From Virgibacillus ihumii (GTDB lineage: Bacteria > Bacillota > Bacilli > Bacillales > Amphibacillaceae), in the NCBI RefSeq assembly GCF_902726655.1, contig NZ_CACVAN010000001.1, positions 3,100,001 through 3,164,000 on the forward strand: a stretch of DNA of 64,000 nt, in the 5' to 3' direction. A program made the translations under genes and the position numbers. Shown piece after piece: positions 44,905 to 52,773 of the stretch (positions are counted from its first letter, which is position 1; every line of letters starts with the position of its first letter). The notes beneath the pieces are model-generated. The model searched no databases, was not told where the DNA came from, and was given only the letters and a program-made list of their open reading frames with translations.

Positions 44905-44933
44905 TTGACTTTTTTTGATAATTTGAATAAACT
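44905..44933 (+). promoter_or_regulatory. Promoter of second ABC-F leader
   Basis: TTGACT (44905-44910), a 17-base spacer and TAAACT (44928-44933), 28 bases before the leader peptide start. Confidence 0.7.
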
Positions 44934-44961
44934 ATTTATAAATCGAAAGGAGGTGGGTTAG

Positions 44962-45078
44962 ATGAATTTTACTGGAAGCGGCATATCAAAATTCACGGAA
45001 TACTTGTGGATTTGCTATGCGCTTTTTTCCGATGTTTCTTTCCAGGGGATACGTATGCCCTTTTTGAAGACAACTTAA
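44962..45078 (+). CDS. Putative 38-residue leader peptide
   Basis: ATG 44962 is preceded by a near-perfect AAAGGAGGTG. The frame encodes 38 residues opening MNFTGSGISKF and ending GIRMPFLKTT. It sits between a promoter and an attenuator upstream of an ABC-F gene, so a ribosome-stalling leader is more likely than a functional protein. I do not recognise the peptide. Confidence 0.6.
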   Translation: MNFTGSGISKFTEYLWICYALFSDVSFQGIRMPFLKTT

Positions 45079-45093
45079 CGGAAAAATACCAGT

Positions 45094-45204
45094 AAGAGAC
45101 ATCTGCCCACAAACGGATTTTTTATATTAAAGACGGCGGAGAAGTGTTCTCTGTCGTCTTTTTTACGTTGAAGTGGAATTGTCTCTTCTAAACGGAGGAA
45201 GAGA
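45094..45204 (+). promoter_or_regulatory. Attenuation/RBS-toggle region before ABC-F gene
   Basis: Three segments can pair alternately: AAGAGACA (45094-45101), TGTCTCTT (45180-45187) and GAAGAGA (45198-45204). The last pairing, with TCTCTTC at 45182-45188, encloses the GGAGG ribosome site at 45194-45198. A terminator lies between the first two. ATCTGCC (45101-45107) may also pair with the terminator's GGCGGA. Induction by ribosome stalling is inferred. Confidence 0.6.
45131..45159 (+). terminator. Attenuator hairpin
   Basis: A 13-bp stem with two G-T pairs (agacggcggagaa / ttctctgtcgtct) and a GTG loop is followed by TTTTTT. It lies upstream of, not after, a coding gene. Confidence 0.85.
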
Positions 45205-45206
45205 AA

Positions 45207-46832
45207 ATGATTTTATGCGGTTTACGGAATGTAACGCAGGTTATTGGTGCAAATACGATTTTTGAAGATATAGCGACTGAAATAAAGCAGGGGGACCGAA
45301 TTGGTCTGATCGGCAGAAATGGGGAAGGTAAGACAACATTGCTGGACTTGATTGCCCGGAAAACGCAACCGGTGTCGGGCCGGATTACGTGGAAAAAAGA
45401 TTCGACAGTAGGGCTGCTGGAACAGACACCTGATACCGATGACGATAAACGGATGGAAGCAATACTTTATGAGGTATTCGCCTCCGTTGAAAAATTAAAA
45501 AAGAGGATGACGGGGCTGGAGCTGGCCATGGCCGAAGAGACAGACCCTGATAAATTAACAAAGCACATTGAAAAATATGGTGCTTTACTGGAAAAATTTC
45601 AGCAGGATGGCGGATATGAAGTCGATTCAAAAGTCAGAAGAATCATGAGCGGATTGAATATAGAACATTTGGCAGAAATGGAATGGCATCAGCTTAGTGG
45701 CGGTGAACGGACGAAAGTTGGTTTAGCACGATTATTGTTGCAATCACCTGACTTGTTGTTGCTGGATGAACCAACCAATCATCTGGATTTGGGAGCTGTT
45801 GAATGGCTGACAGAATTTATCAATCTATATCGGGGAACGGTAGTAATCGTTTCGCATGATCGTTATTTTTTGGATGAAACCGTAACATCTATTTTAGAGA
45901 TGGATCAGGGTGAACTGATAACTTATCATACGAATTATTCCGGTTTTGTCAAAGAAAGGGAAGAGCGTCTGCTGCGTGAATTTCAGCAGTATGAAGATCA
46001 GCAGAAGAAGATTAAAAAGATGAAAGATACGATTAAACGACTGAAAGAGTGGGCTAACCAAGCGAACCCGCCAAATGCAGGACTTCACCGGCGTGCAAAA
46101 AGTATGGAAAAAGCGTTGGCGCGAATGGAAGTGAAGAAAAAGCCGGTTTTGGAACAAAAGAAAATGGATTTGGATTTTCAGATGAACAAACGGAGCGGGA
46201 AAGATGTTGTGACGATGGAAGATGTCTGTAAGTCATACGGTGACAAACAATTATTGGCGGATGTTGACATGCTTGTCCGGTTTCGGGAGAGAATTGCCGT
46301 TATCGGTGAAAATGGTAGCGGTAAATCGACTATCCTGAAAATGATGTTAGGAACAGAAACAGCAACACAAGGTGAAATCCGTCTTGGAAGTAATATATCG
46401 GCAGGTTTCTTGTCACAGCACATGATTGAGATCGACGGTGAACAATCGATCCTTGATGAATTCCGTGATCAGGTTCATGTGACAGAAGGAATTGCGAGGG
46501 GCATATTAGCAAGGTTTATGTTTTACGGGAAGACCGTTTTTCAAAAAGTAAAGAATTTAAGCGGAGGTGAAAAGATGCGGTTGCGTCTGGCGCAGCTGGT
46601 CCACCAGAACCATAACCTGCTGATTTTAGATGAGCCGACGAACCATCTGGATATCGAGTCGAAGGAAGTTTTGGAAGACGCTTTGGAACAATTTAACGGG
46701 ACGATTATCGCAGTCTCACATGATCGTTATTTTTTGGATAAAATTTTCCAGGTAACGTATTGGCTGGAGGATGGTAGTCTTAAGAAATTCGAAGGGAACT
46801 ATTCGTTTGCGCGGGAAAAGCGGGATAGCTAG
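45207..46832 (+). CDS. ABC-F ATPase with attenuated leader
   Basis: This 541-residue protein has paired ABC domains: Walker A GRNGEGKTT (~37) and GENGSGKST (~373), signatures LSGGERTKV and LSGGEKMRL, and two EPTNHLD motifs. The linker holds EWANQANPPNAGLHRRAKSME. It has no membrane helices, so ribosome-associated function is expected. The leader peptide and terminator suggest inducible antibiotic protection. GGAGG lies nine bases before the ATG. Confidence 0.85.
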   Translation: MILCGLRNVTQVIGANTIFEDIATEIKQGDRIGLIGRNGEGKTTLLDLIARKTQPVSGRITWKKDSTVGLLEQTPDTDDDKRMEAILYEVFASVEKLKKRMTGLELAMAEETDPDKLTKHIEKYGALLEKFQQDGGYEVDSKVRRIMSGLNIEHLAEMEWHQLSGGERTKVGLARLLLQSPDLLLLDEPTNHLDLGAVEWLTEFINLYRGTVVIVSHDRYFLDETVTSILEMDQGELITYHTNYSGFVKEREERLLREFQQYEDQQKKIKKMKDTIKRLKEWANQANPPNAGLHRRAKSMEKALARMEVKKKPVLEQKKMDLDFQMNKRSGKDVVTMEDVCKSYGDKQLLADVDMLVRFRERIAVIGENGSGKSTILKMMLGTETATQGEIRLGSNISAGFLSQHMIEIDGEQSILDEFRDQVHVTEGIARGILARFMFYGKTVFQKVKNLSGGEKMRLRLAQLVHQNHNLLILDEPTNHLDIESKEVLEDALEQFNGTIIAVSHDRYFLDKIFQVTYWLEDGSLKKFEGNYSFAREKRDS

Positions 46833-46876
46833 TGCTTAGTTCATAAAGGGGCGTGTTTTTTAATGAATATTGATAA

Positions 46877-47248
46877 GGTGCATTAAAAACAATGCCAAAA
46901 CCGGATATCAGACCATTGAAAGAGAATCCGAAGAAGAGGGCTGTTGGTGATGCAAGAACATGTTATTCCCATATTGCGGGGGAATTGGGCGTAAAGCTTG
47001 CTGATTTCATGGTAGACGAAGGTTTTATGATAAAAGGGGAAAAGAAGTTTTACGTAATCGATAAAGGGGAAAATTTTCTCCGTGACTTGGGAATAAATAT
47101 CCCCAAAAAAGAAGGCAGCAAGAAATGTCTGGAAAACAAAACTTTGCCATCGATATTTAGTGAATGTATGATTTTTTACATGAATAATAGTTGTGATAAA
47201 CTTGACAACGCACTACACAGAAAGGAAGCGATCAGATGGATTACGTAA
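46877..47248 (+). pseudogene. Truncated ArsR-like regulator remnant
   Basis: The frame opens at 46877; the first ATG is 46892 and no ribosome site precedes it. DIRPLKEN and ARTCYSHIAGELGVKLADFMVDEGFM match the C-terminal part of a group of ArsR-like regulators (RTCYDHLAG-LGV motif). Their N-terminal helix-turn-helix is absent here, and after LGINIPKKE the sequence no longer resembles the family. I therefore read it as a 5'-truncated, 3'-altered gene. Its tail overlaps the aldo/keto reductase ribosome site. Confidence 0.6.
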
Positions 47249-48060
47249 CATTAAATAATGGTCTGAAGATGCCGCAACTCGGATTTGGTGTGTGGCAGGT
47301 TCCGGACGAGGAGGCAACACCAGCCGTAGCGAAAGCACTGGAAGTTGGTTATCGTTCAATTGATACCGCAAAAGTATATGAAAATGAAAATGGTGTGCGA
47401 CGGGCACTTGAAAAAAGTGATATTTCGCGAGAGGACTTGTTTATTACGACTAAGGTTTGGAATGCAGATCAAGGCTATGAAAATACGTTAAAAGCATTTG
47501 ATAAAAGCCTTGAGCGTTTAGGACTGGATTATGTGGATATGTATTTGATTCACTGGCCGACACCTGAGTTTGATGATTATGTTGAGACATATAAAGCAAT
47601 GGAAAAACTGTATAAAGATGGTCGCGTGAAAGCGATTGGAGTCTGCAACTTCAACATTGACCATTTGCAGCGCCTGCTGGATGAATGTGACGTTGTACCT
47701 GCAGTCAATCAGGTCGAATGTCATCCGTACCTGCAGCAAAAAGAAATGAAAGATTTTTGCAGGAAGCATAATATTTATGTAGAATCCTGGAGCCCGCTGA
47801 TGAGTGGCGGCGATGTTTTAAGCAATGATGTTGTGAAAGGTATCGCAGATAAGTACCACAAAACCATCGCACAGGTTGTTCTTCGTTGGCATTTGCAGTC
47901 CGATTCGATTGTCATTCCAAAATCCGTTACACCATCAAGGATTGAGGAAAACTTTGATGTGTTCGATTTTGAACTGAGTGAAGATGACATGAATAAGATT
48001 GCTCAACTGGAGCGAAATCATCGCAATGGTCCTGAACCAAACCAAATGAATCATAGGTGA
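47236..48060 (+). CDS. Aldo/keto reductase
   Basis: This 274-residue NADPH-dependent TIM barrel shows the catalytic residues of the family: Asp in YRSIDTAKVYENE (~48) with Tyr, Lys in FITTKVWNAD (~75) and His in YLIHWPTP (~107). The cofactor motif IPKSVTPSRIEEN (~227) is also present. It resembles YtbE/YvgN-type reductases, which act on methylglyoxal and other aldehydes. AAAGGAAG precedes the ATG. Confidence 0.92.
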   Translation: MDYVTLNNGLKMPQLGFGVWQVPDEEATPAVAKALEVGYRSIDTAKVYENENGVRRALEKSDISREDLFITTKVWNADQGYENTLKAFDKSLERLGLDYVDMYLIHWPTPEFDDYVETYKAMEKLYKDGRVKAIGVCNFNIDHLQRLLDECDVVPAVNQVECHPYLQQKEMKDFCRKHNIYVESWSPLMSGGDVLSNDVVKGIADKYHKTIAQVVLRWHLQSDSIVIPKSVTPSRIEENFDVFDFELSEDDMNKIAQLERNHRNGPEPNQMNHR

Positions 48061-48067
48061 TATGTGA

Positions 48068-48097
48068 ATCGGACGCAGTGTAAATGCTGCGTCCGAT
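48068..48097 (+). terminator. Aldo/keto reductase terminator
   Basis: A perfect 11-bp stem (atcggacgcag / ctgcgtccgat) with an eight-base loop is followed by TTTTT. Confidence 0.9.
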
Positions 48098-48165
48098 TTT
48101 TTATGGAAATACAGTCTTTCCAGTGAAAATATTAACTTTCAACGTCGGACAGACGCAAACACCAA

Positions 48166-48193
48166 TTGCATTTTTTCAGAAAAAACGTATACT
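48166..48193 (+). promoter_or_regulatory. Promoter of the rsgA-like leader
   Basis: TTGCAT (48166-48171), a 16-base spacer and TATACT (48188-48193), 43 bases before the leader peptide. Confidence 0.6.
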
Positions 48194-48236
48194 AATAGAT
48201 ATTCAGGTTCATCCATTTTGAAAGGAGTGGTGTTTT

Positions 48237-48302
48237 ATGGCAATTGTGAATCGAATCCTAATCAAAAACACAAACAGCAAAATGGAGGAACGGTCGGTAT
48301 AA
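48237..48302 (+). CDS. Putative 21-residue leader peptide
   Basis: ATG 48237 has AAGGAG upstream and encodes MAIVNRILIKNTNSKMEERS plus Val before a stop at 48300. It ends 41 bases before the GTPase start, and its 3' part contains one arm of an RBS-controlling hairpin. It is probably regulatory. Confidence 0.5.
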   Translation: MAIVNRILIKNTNSKMEERSV

Positions 48303-48335
48303 AGCAAGGCTCTTCCTCCGAAAATCAGGGAGGAA
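48284..48335 (+). promoter_or_regulatory. RBS-sequestering toggle before the RsgA paralogue
   Basis: GGAGGAA occurs at 48284-48290 and at 48329-48335, the latter being the GTPase ribosome site. TTCCTCC at 48313-48319 lies between and can pair perfectly with either copy. Pairing with the second hides the ribosome site behind a nine-base loop. Pairing with the first, inside the leader frame, frees it. Confidence 0.65.
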
Positions 48336-48343
48336 TTTATAAA

Positions 48344-49408
48344 TTGAATAGTCTGGAAAAAATCGGATGGAATCGTTCTGTCCAGAATGTTTATGATGAA
48401 AATGTTGTACGGGTGATGGCAATTCAAAAAAACAGTTATCATGTTTCAGATGGTGAACTGGAATTTGCCGCCCACCTGAGTGGCAAATTTTTAAACCAGG
48501 TGATGAATTCGCTTGATCTTCCAGCTGTAGGTGATTGGCTTCACGTTCACAAACTGGAAGGTGAACAAAAGGCTGTTATACAGGAACTCTTGCCTAGGAA
48601 AAGCCAGTTTGTCAGACAAGCGGCTGGTCCGAAAACGGAGGCGCAAATTGTTGCTGCCAATATGGATACAGTTTTTATCGTCAATTCATTAAATCATGAT
48701 TTGAATGTGCGGCGAATTGAGCGGTATCTGTTGGCTGCCTATGAAAGCGATGCTTCACCGGCAATTGTTTTGACTAAGAAAGATGAGTGTTCTGCCGATG
48801 AAGTGGAGGCTGCCATTGCGCAGGTGGAAGAGGTGGCAATTGGTGTGCCGATTGTTGCTATCAGCAATGTAACACGCGATGGCATAGATGAATTGCTGGA
48901 ATATTTGCCTGCAGGACGAACGGCAGCATTGCTTGGTTCATCAGGTGTGGGCAAATCAACTCTGGTCAATACATTGCTCGATGAAGCGGTGCAGGAAACA
49001 AAAGATATCCGCGAGGCAGACAGCAAGGGGCGGCATACGACTACACACCGGGAAATGTTTATACTGCCAAACGGTGCGATGCTGATTGATACACCGGGAA
49101 TGCGTGAACTGCAGCTTTGGGATGGAGAATCGTCCATGGAAACCGCATTCGGTGATGTGGAAGCATTTGAAAAAGAATGTAAGTTCAATGATTGTCAGCA
49201 CGATATGGAGCCTGGCTGCAGGGTGCGGGAGGCTTTGGAGAGTGGCGAGTTGTCGGAAGAGCGATTTCAAAGTTATCTGAAGCTGCAGCGTGAATTGGCG
49301 TTCGAACGGCGAAAGCAGGATCAGCGTGCATATTTGGAAGAGAAAAACAGATGGAAAAAATTGAAGAAGCAACGGCATGCCGGTTATAAGTTTCGGAACA
49401 AAAGATAA
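48344..49408 (+). CDS. RsgA-family ribosome-associated GTPase
   Basis: This 354-residue circularly permuted GTPase has an OB-fold region (~45-90), then VLTKKDEC (G4, ~135) before G1 LLGSSGVGKSTLVN (~203), HTTTHRE (G2, ~237) and DTPGMREL (G3, ~258). A zinc motif follows, CKFNDCQHDMEPGCRV. This order defines RsgA/YloQ, which assists 30S maturation. Bacilli often hold the main rsgA beside prkC, so this is probably a second paralogue. The start is TTG 48344 with GGGAGG ten bases upstream. Confidence 0.9.
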   Translation: MNSLEKIGWNRSVQNVYDENVVRVMAIQKNSYHVSDGELEFAAHLSGKFLNQVMNSLDLPAVGDWLHVHKLEGEQKAVIQELLPRKSQFVRQAAGPKTEAQIVAANMDTVFIVNSLNHDLNVRRIERYLLAAYESDASPAIVLTKKDECSADEVEAAIAQVEEVAIGVPIVAISNVTRDGIDELLEYLPAGRTAALLGSSGVGKSTLVNTLLDEAVQETKDIREADSKGRHTTTHREMFILPNGAMLIDTPGMRELQLWDGESSMETAFGDVEAFEKECKFNDCQHDMEPGCRVREALESGELSEERFQSYLKLQRELAFERRKQDQRAYLEEKNRWKKLKKQRHAGYKFRNKR

Positions 49409-49413
49409 TGATG

Positions 49414-49453
49414 AACGTCTCCCTTGCAGGTGAGGATTGCGGCAGGGAGGCGT
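49414..49453 (+). terminator. Terminator after the RsgA paralogue
   Basis: An 11-bp stem with one G-T pair (aacgtctccct / agggaggcgtt) and an 18-base loop is followed by TTCTCATTTT. Confidence 0.6.
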
Positions 49454-49539
49454 TTTCTCATTTTAAATAAATGCCCGTTTTCAAGTCATCATATATGCTC
49501 GCTTTTGAAATCCACCTTTAGAGCAGCTTCCCATTAATA

Positions 49540-49644
49540 TATCCGCGATCCTTGGGGTGATATCCACGATTTTTACCAGGATATCCGCGGTTTCAGCGCA
49601 GATATCCGCGATTTCAGCCAACATATCCGCGGTTTTCCAATTTC
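49540..49644. repeat. Array D: five 21-nt repeats, core TATCCRCGATTT
   Basis: The core begins at 49540, 49561, 49582, 49603 and 49624, an exact 21-base period. Four copies read tatccgcg and one tatccacg. Motif, period and copy number match array A, 29 kb away. It lies between the ends of two converging genes. Confidence 0.9.
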
Positions 49645-49663
49645 AGTCGCTCAAGCATGAAAA

Positions 49664-50212
49664 TCAACCTTCCCCTCCAAACATCCGCTTCACCACATCG
49701 GCAAATTCATAAAAATAAGCTGGTACTTCATCATCGTCCAAGCCGACAGCCATATTCGCTGCCACAGATCCGTTGTACCATTTCTGTTCATCAAAGCCGG
49801 CATTAAACTTGTTCCACAGTGCGTCACCCTGGAGTTGATACTCTTGTTCCATGGAGAGCAGATTATCAAGCTTATCAGCGACAATCAAATATTTCACTTC
49901 TTTTTCAGCATATTTAACTGTATCGATTGTATGCTGCTTCCGTTCCTGCCAGGATTTTGATTTGTCCTCAGTATGAGCGGCCACAAGACGGGTGATACTT
50001 GGCCCGAATTCCGTTTCAATGTCTTCCATTTCATAAGGAGTATCTTCCACGACATCATGTAAGTATCCGGCACAGACCAGTTCCTCACTGTAACCCGCTG
50101 ACTCCAATCGTTCAGCTACCCGGATTGGGTGGGTTATATAGGGTGCATCTGAACTTTTTCGTTTTTGACCTGCATGTGCTTTTTCAGCAAAAGCTCTTGC
50201 CCGCTGTTTCAT
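49664..50212 (-). CDS. SpoT-like HD-domain hydrolase (small alarmone hydrolase type)
   Basis: This 182-residue HD protein resembles the hydrolase half of RelA/SpoT: AHAGQKRKSSDAPYITHPIRVAE (~14), GYLHDVVEDTPYEME (~48) and VADKLDNLLSM (~110). No synthetase domain follows. Hydrolysis of (p)ppGpp or another nucleotide is likely. It overlaps the tetR-family gene by four bases at its start, so the two are translationally coupled. Confidence 0.85.
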   Translation of the reverse strand: MKQRARAFAEKAHAGQKRKSSDAPYITHPIRVAERLESAGYSEELVCAGYLHDVVEDTPYEMEDIETEFGPSITRLVAAHTEDKSKSWQERKQHTIDTVKYAEKEVKYLIVADKLDNLLSMEQEYQLQGDALWNKFNAGFDEQKWYNGSVAANMAVGLDDDEVPAYFYEFADVVKRMFGGEG

Positions 50213-50817
50213 GCGTGTTCCTCCTTGTCAATGCATAGTAATTTCAAATGGCTTTGAAGCAAGTTCATCATGTTTTCAACGGGGTATTCATCCGGGTGCA
50301 AAAGGGCATGCAGGGCAATCCCGTCAATAAGTGCATGCAATTTTCGGGTTTCCATTTCTTTATTTATATCCGCTTTGGCAAATCCTAATTGGATTATTCC
50401 GTCGATAACCTGGTGAATTGCCTGCTTCATTTCCAAATATACGTCTCTGCTTAATGCGTGAAGTTTTTTGTCAATCAGTGTTCGTGATGAAAAGACAAGC
50501 CACACCTCCATTTCAATTCGCTGTTCGTCATCGATTGGCAAAAACTCACACAGCAATTCAAGCATTGCATCCAACGGCGGACCTGTGTAATGTTTGCCCA
50601 CCGCCCGTTCCCTGACACGATCGGAGACAAGTTTCATGGAAAAAGCGAGCATTTCCGACTGGGTTGAAAAATAATGCCGGAGTGCTCCGGCTGATAAATC
50701 CGCTTCCTTGGCTACTTCCCTGACCGTTGCTTTCTCCAGACCATCCCGTATAATCACATTCCAGGTTGCTTCAGCAATTAATATTTTTCGCTTCGTATGA
50801 TCAACTTTTTTTGGCAT
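50209..50817 (-). CDS. TetR-family transcriptional regulator
   Basis: This 202-residue regulator has an N-terminal TetR helix-turn-helix (~25-48; TVREVAKEADLSAGALRHYF) and an all-helical ligand domain. The layout resembles BetI-type members. ATG 50817 is chosen because the family starts around MPKKVDHTKRK; the longer frame from 50847 runs into the promoter. No ribosome site is visible, and a TATAAT ends only six bases before the ATG. It is co-transcribed with the HD hydrolase. Confidence 0.88.
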   Translation of the reverse strand: MPKKVDHTKRKILIAEATWNVIIRDGLEKATVREVAKEADLSAGALRHYFSTQSEMLAFSMKLVSDRVRERAVGKHYTGPPLDAMLELLCEFLPIDDEQRIEMEVWLVFSSRTLIDKKLHALSRDVYLEMKQAIHQVIDGIIQLGFAKADINKEMETRKLHALIDGIALHALLHPDEYPVENMMNLLQSHLKLLCIDKEEHA

Positions 50818-50905
50818 AGGATTATTATAACACACTTGTATTATCAAACTAAATTATGGTACGATGTTTTTAGCACATACGTATTAAAAAAGGGGGGGCG
50901 GGATT

Positions 50906-51442
50906 ATGATAGGCTGGCTGATTGTTGCCTGTGAGATAGGGTTTTGGATTTTTGTTCTATCAGGGTTAGTTGCCAGATATGTTTTTAAAAATGATAAATT
51001 AGGATATTTCCTGTTCGTATGTACTCCAATCGTGGATTTAATTCTTCTGATTGTAACCGTTATTGATCTGCGGAATGGATCAACGGCTACTACTGTTCAT
51101 GGCATTGCGGCAATTTATATCGGGGTCAGTGTTGGCTATGGTCATCAAATGATTAACTGGGCGGATCGGCAATTCTCATATTTATTTGGCGGTGTTGAAA
51201 GACCACCTAAAAATAAAAAATTCGGCAGGGAGCTGGCCAGATATGAACGCAAAGGCTGGTACCACCATTTTTTAGCCTGGTGCATCGGAAGTGCGATTCT
51301 GGGAGCAATCATTTTTTACATTAACAATCCGTCACAGACAGAGGCTTTATTTAATACATTCCGGCTCTGGTCGCTCGTTCTCGGCATTGACTTTGTTATC
51401 AGCTTCAGCTATACCATCTTTCCAAAAAAAGAAAAAGTGTGA
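50906..51442 (+). CDS. YmcC-like integral membrane protein
   Basis: This 178-residue protein has about five predicted helices. It carries the segments GLVARYVFKNDKLGYFLFVCTPIVD, HGIAAIYIGVSVGYGHQMINWADRQFSY and IDFVISFSYTIFPKK. These resemble the uncharacterised YmcC family of Bacilli. GGGGGGGCGGG precedes the ATG. It is divergent from the tetR-family gene, which might control it. No function is assigned. Confidence 0.7.
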   Translation: MIGWLIVACEIGFWIFVLSGLVARYVFKNDKLGYFLFVCTPIVDLILLIVTVIDLRNGSTATTVHGIAAIYIGVSVGYGHQMINWADRQFSYLFGGVERPPKNKKFGRELARYERKGWYHHFLAWCIGSAILGAIIFYINNPSQTEALFNTFRLWSLVLGIDFVISFSYTIFPKKEKV

Positions 51443-51521
51443 TTCCTGTCCAAATAATTGGTATGATAATAGTAACGACTTTAATAATAATTCAGTTTCA
51501 AATATACAGTTAGGATGTGTA

Positions 51522-52577
51522 ATGATGGAGGAAGGTATCAACAAGCGTAAGACAGAACATATTCGCCATTGTTTAACAGATAATGTGGAGGGTGTTAATA
51601 AGTCAACCGGGCTCGAGGGCATCTCCTTTATACATAATGCATTGCCGGAAATAAACTTTAATGATATTGATTTGGAGACAAGTTTTCTCGGTAAGGTAAT
51701 TAATGCGCCATTTCTGGTCAGTTCCATGACTGGCGGTTCGGAACTTGCCGAGAAAATAAACCAGAATCTGGCGGTTGCCGCTGAAGAAAAGGGTTGGGCA
51801 ATTGGTCTTGGGTCCACAAGGGCACTGCTTGAAAGCGATGCGCATAAAGACTCCTTTTTGATACGAAGGCAGGCGCCAACCGTCCCGTTGATTGCGAATA
51901 TCGGTGCGGTACAGCTGAATTACGGTTATGGTGCCGCTGAATGCCAGCGTATTGTTGATTTGACCGGAGCGGACTCCATCGTGTTGCATTTTAATCCGCT
52001 GCAGGAAGCCGTTCAGGACGGAGGCGACTTGAACTTTGAAAATCTGCTTCCTAACATTGAAAAGGTGTGCAAGGAATTGACGGTTCCGGTTGGTGCAAAA
52101 GAAGTGGGTTTTGGCATTGATGGCACCGTAGCTAAAAAATTGTATGATGCAGGTGTTTCCTATATAGATGTGGCAGGAGCCGGTGGTACTTCCTGGAGCC
52201 AGGTTGAAAAATTACGATCACAGGATCCATTGAAAAAAGCGGCAGCTGAGGCGTTTAACAACTGGGGAATTCCGACGAAGGACTGTATTGTCTCGGTCAA
52301 AAGCGCGCTTGGCGATGTTCCGCTCGTTTCCAGCGGCGGGATGAAAACCGGTATGGACGCAGCAAAGGCACTTACGATTGGATCAGATCTGGTCGGTTTT
52401 GCCAGAACACTTTTGAAGGCCGCAACTGAGTCAGATCGTGCAGTTGTCGAAACGATGGATCAAATTGAACTGGAACTGAAAATGACGATGTTTGGAATCG
52501 GAGCACGGACTATTGACGAATTGAAAAATACGAAGCGCGTAACCATCATGGGCAAATCATTGCTTGAAAAAGAATAA
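51522..52577 (+). CDS. fni: Type 2 isopentenyl-diphosphate delta-isomerase
   Basis: This 351-residue FMN enzyme interconverts IPP and DMAPP. Motifs are RKTEHIRHCL (~8), SSMTGGSE (~65), the GLGSTRALLES loop (~92), LHFNPLQEAVQDGGD (~150) with a catalytic glutamine, and FMN-phosphate site SGGMKTGMDAAKALTIGSD (~268-286). ATG 51522 is chosen with AGGA upstream. A longer frame runs back into the membrane-protein gene and is rejected. Confidence 0.95.
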   Translation: MMEEGINKRKTEHIRHCLTDNVEGVNKSTGLEGISFIHNALPEINFNDIDLETSFLGKVINAPFLVSSMTGGSELAEKINQNLAVAAEEKGWAIGLGSTRALLESDAHKDSFLIRRQAPTVPLIANIGAVQLNYGYGAAECQRIVDLTGADSIVLHFNPLQEAVQDGGDLNFENLLPNIEKVCKELTVPVGAKEVGFGIDGTVAKKLYDAGVSYIDVAGAGGTSWSQVEKLRSQDPLKKAAAEAFNNWGIPTKDCIVSVKSALGDVPLVSSGGMKTGMDAAKALTIGSDLVGFARTLLKAATESDRAVVETMDQIELELKMTMFGIGARTIDELKNTKRVTIMGKSLLEKE

Positions 52578-52587
52578 TAAAAAGTGG

Positions 52588-52614
52588 ACTGCTTGCCTTT
52601 AATCGGTAGGCAGT
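52588..52614 (+). terminator. fni terminator
   Basis: A 10-bp stem with two G-T pairs (actgcttgcc / ggtaggcagt) and a seven-base loop is followed by a T tract. Confidence 0.8.
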
Positions 52615-52773
52615 TTTTTATTTGCAGCAAATGAAGCGTGCGAACTCCGGCCACACCATGCAAACCATCCTCAATCTCGCTAGAACTCCCATCGTGTCCG
52701 CTATGAAGTTAAAAACAGCAATGCATGATAATGCTCCTTTCACCGGATACTAAAGAAAAAGGAGGTATTATCA

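Noticed and set aside
51291..51521. Long N-terminal extension of Fni
   Set aside because: It overlaps the membrane-protein gene in another frame. The conserved protein starts around 51522.
52636..52660. A single agcgtgcgaactccgg as another array
   Set aside because: It is one degenerate copy only, with no periodic neighbours; noted in array E as a possible relic.
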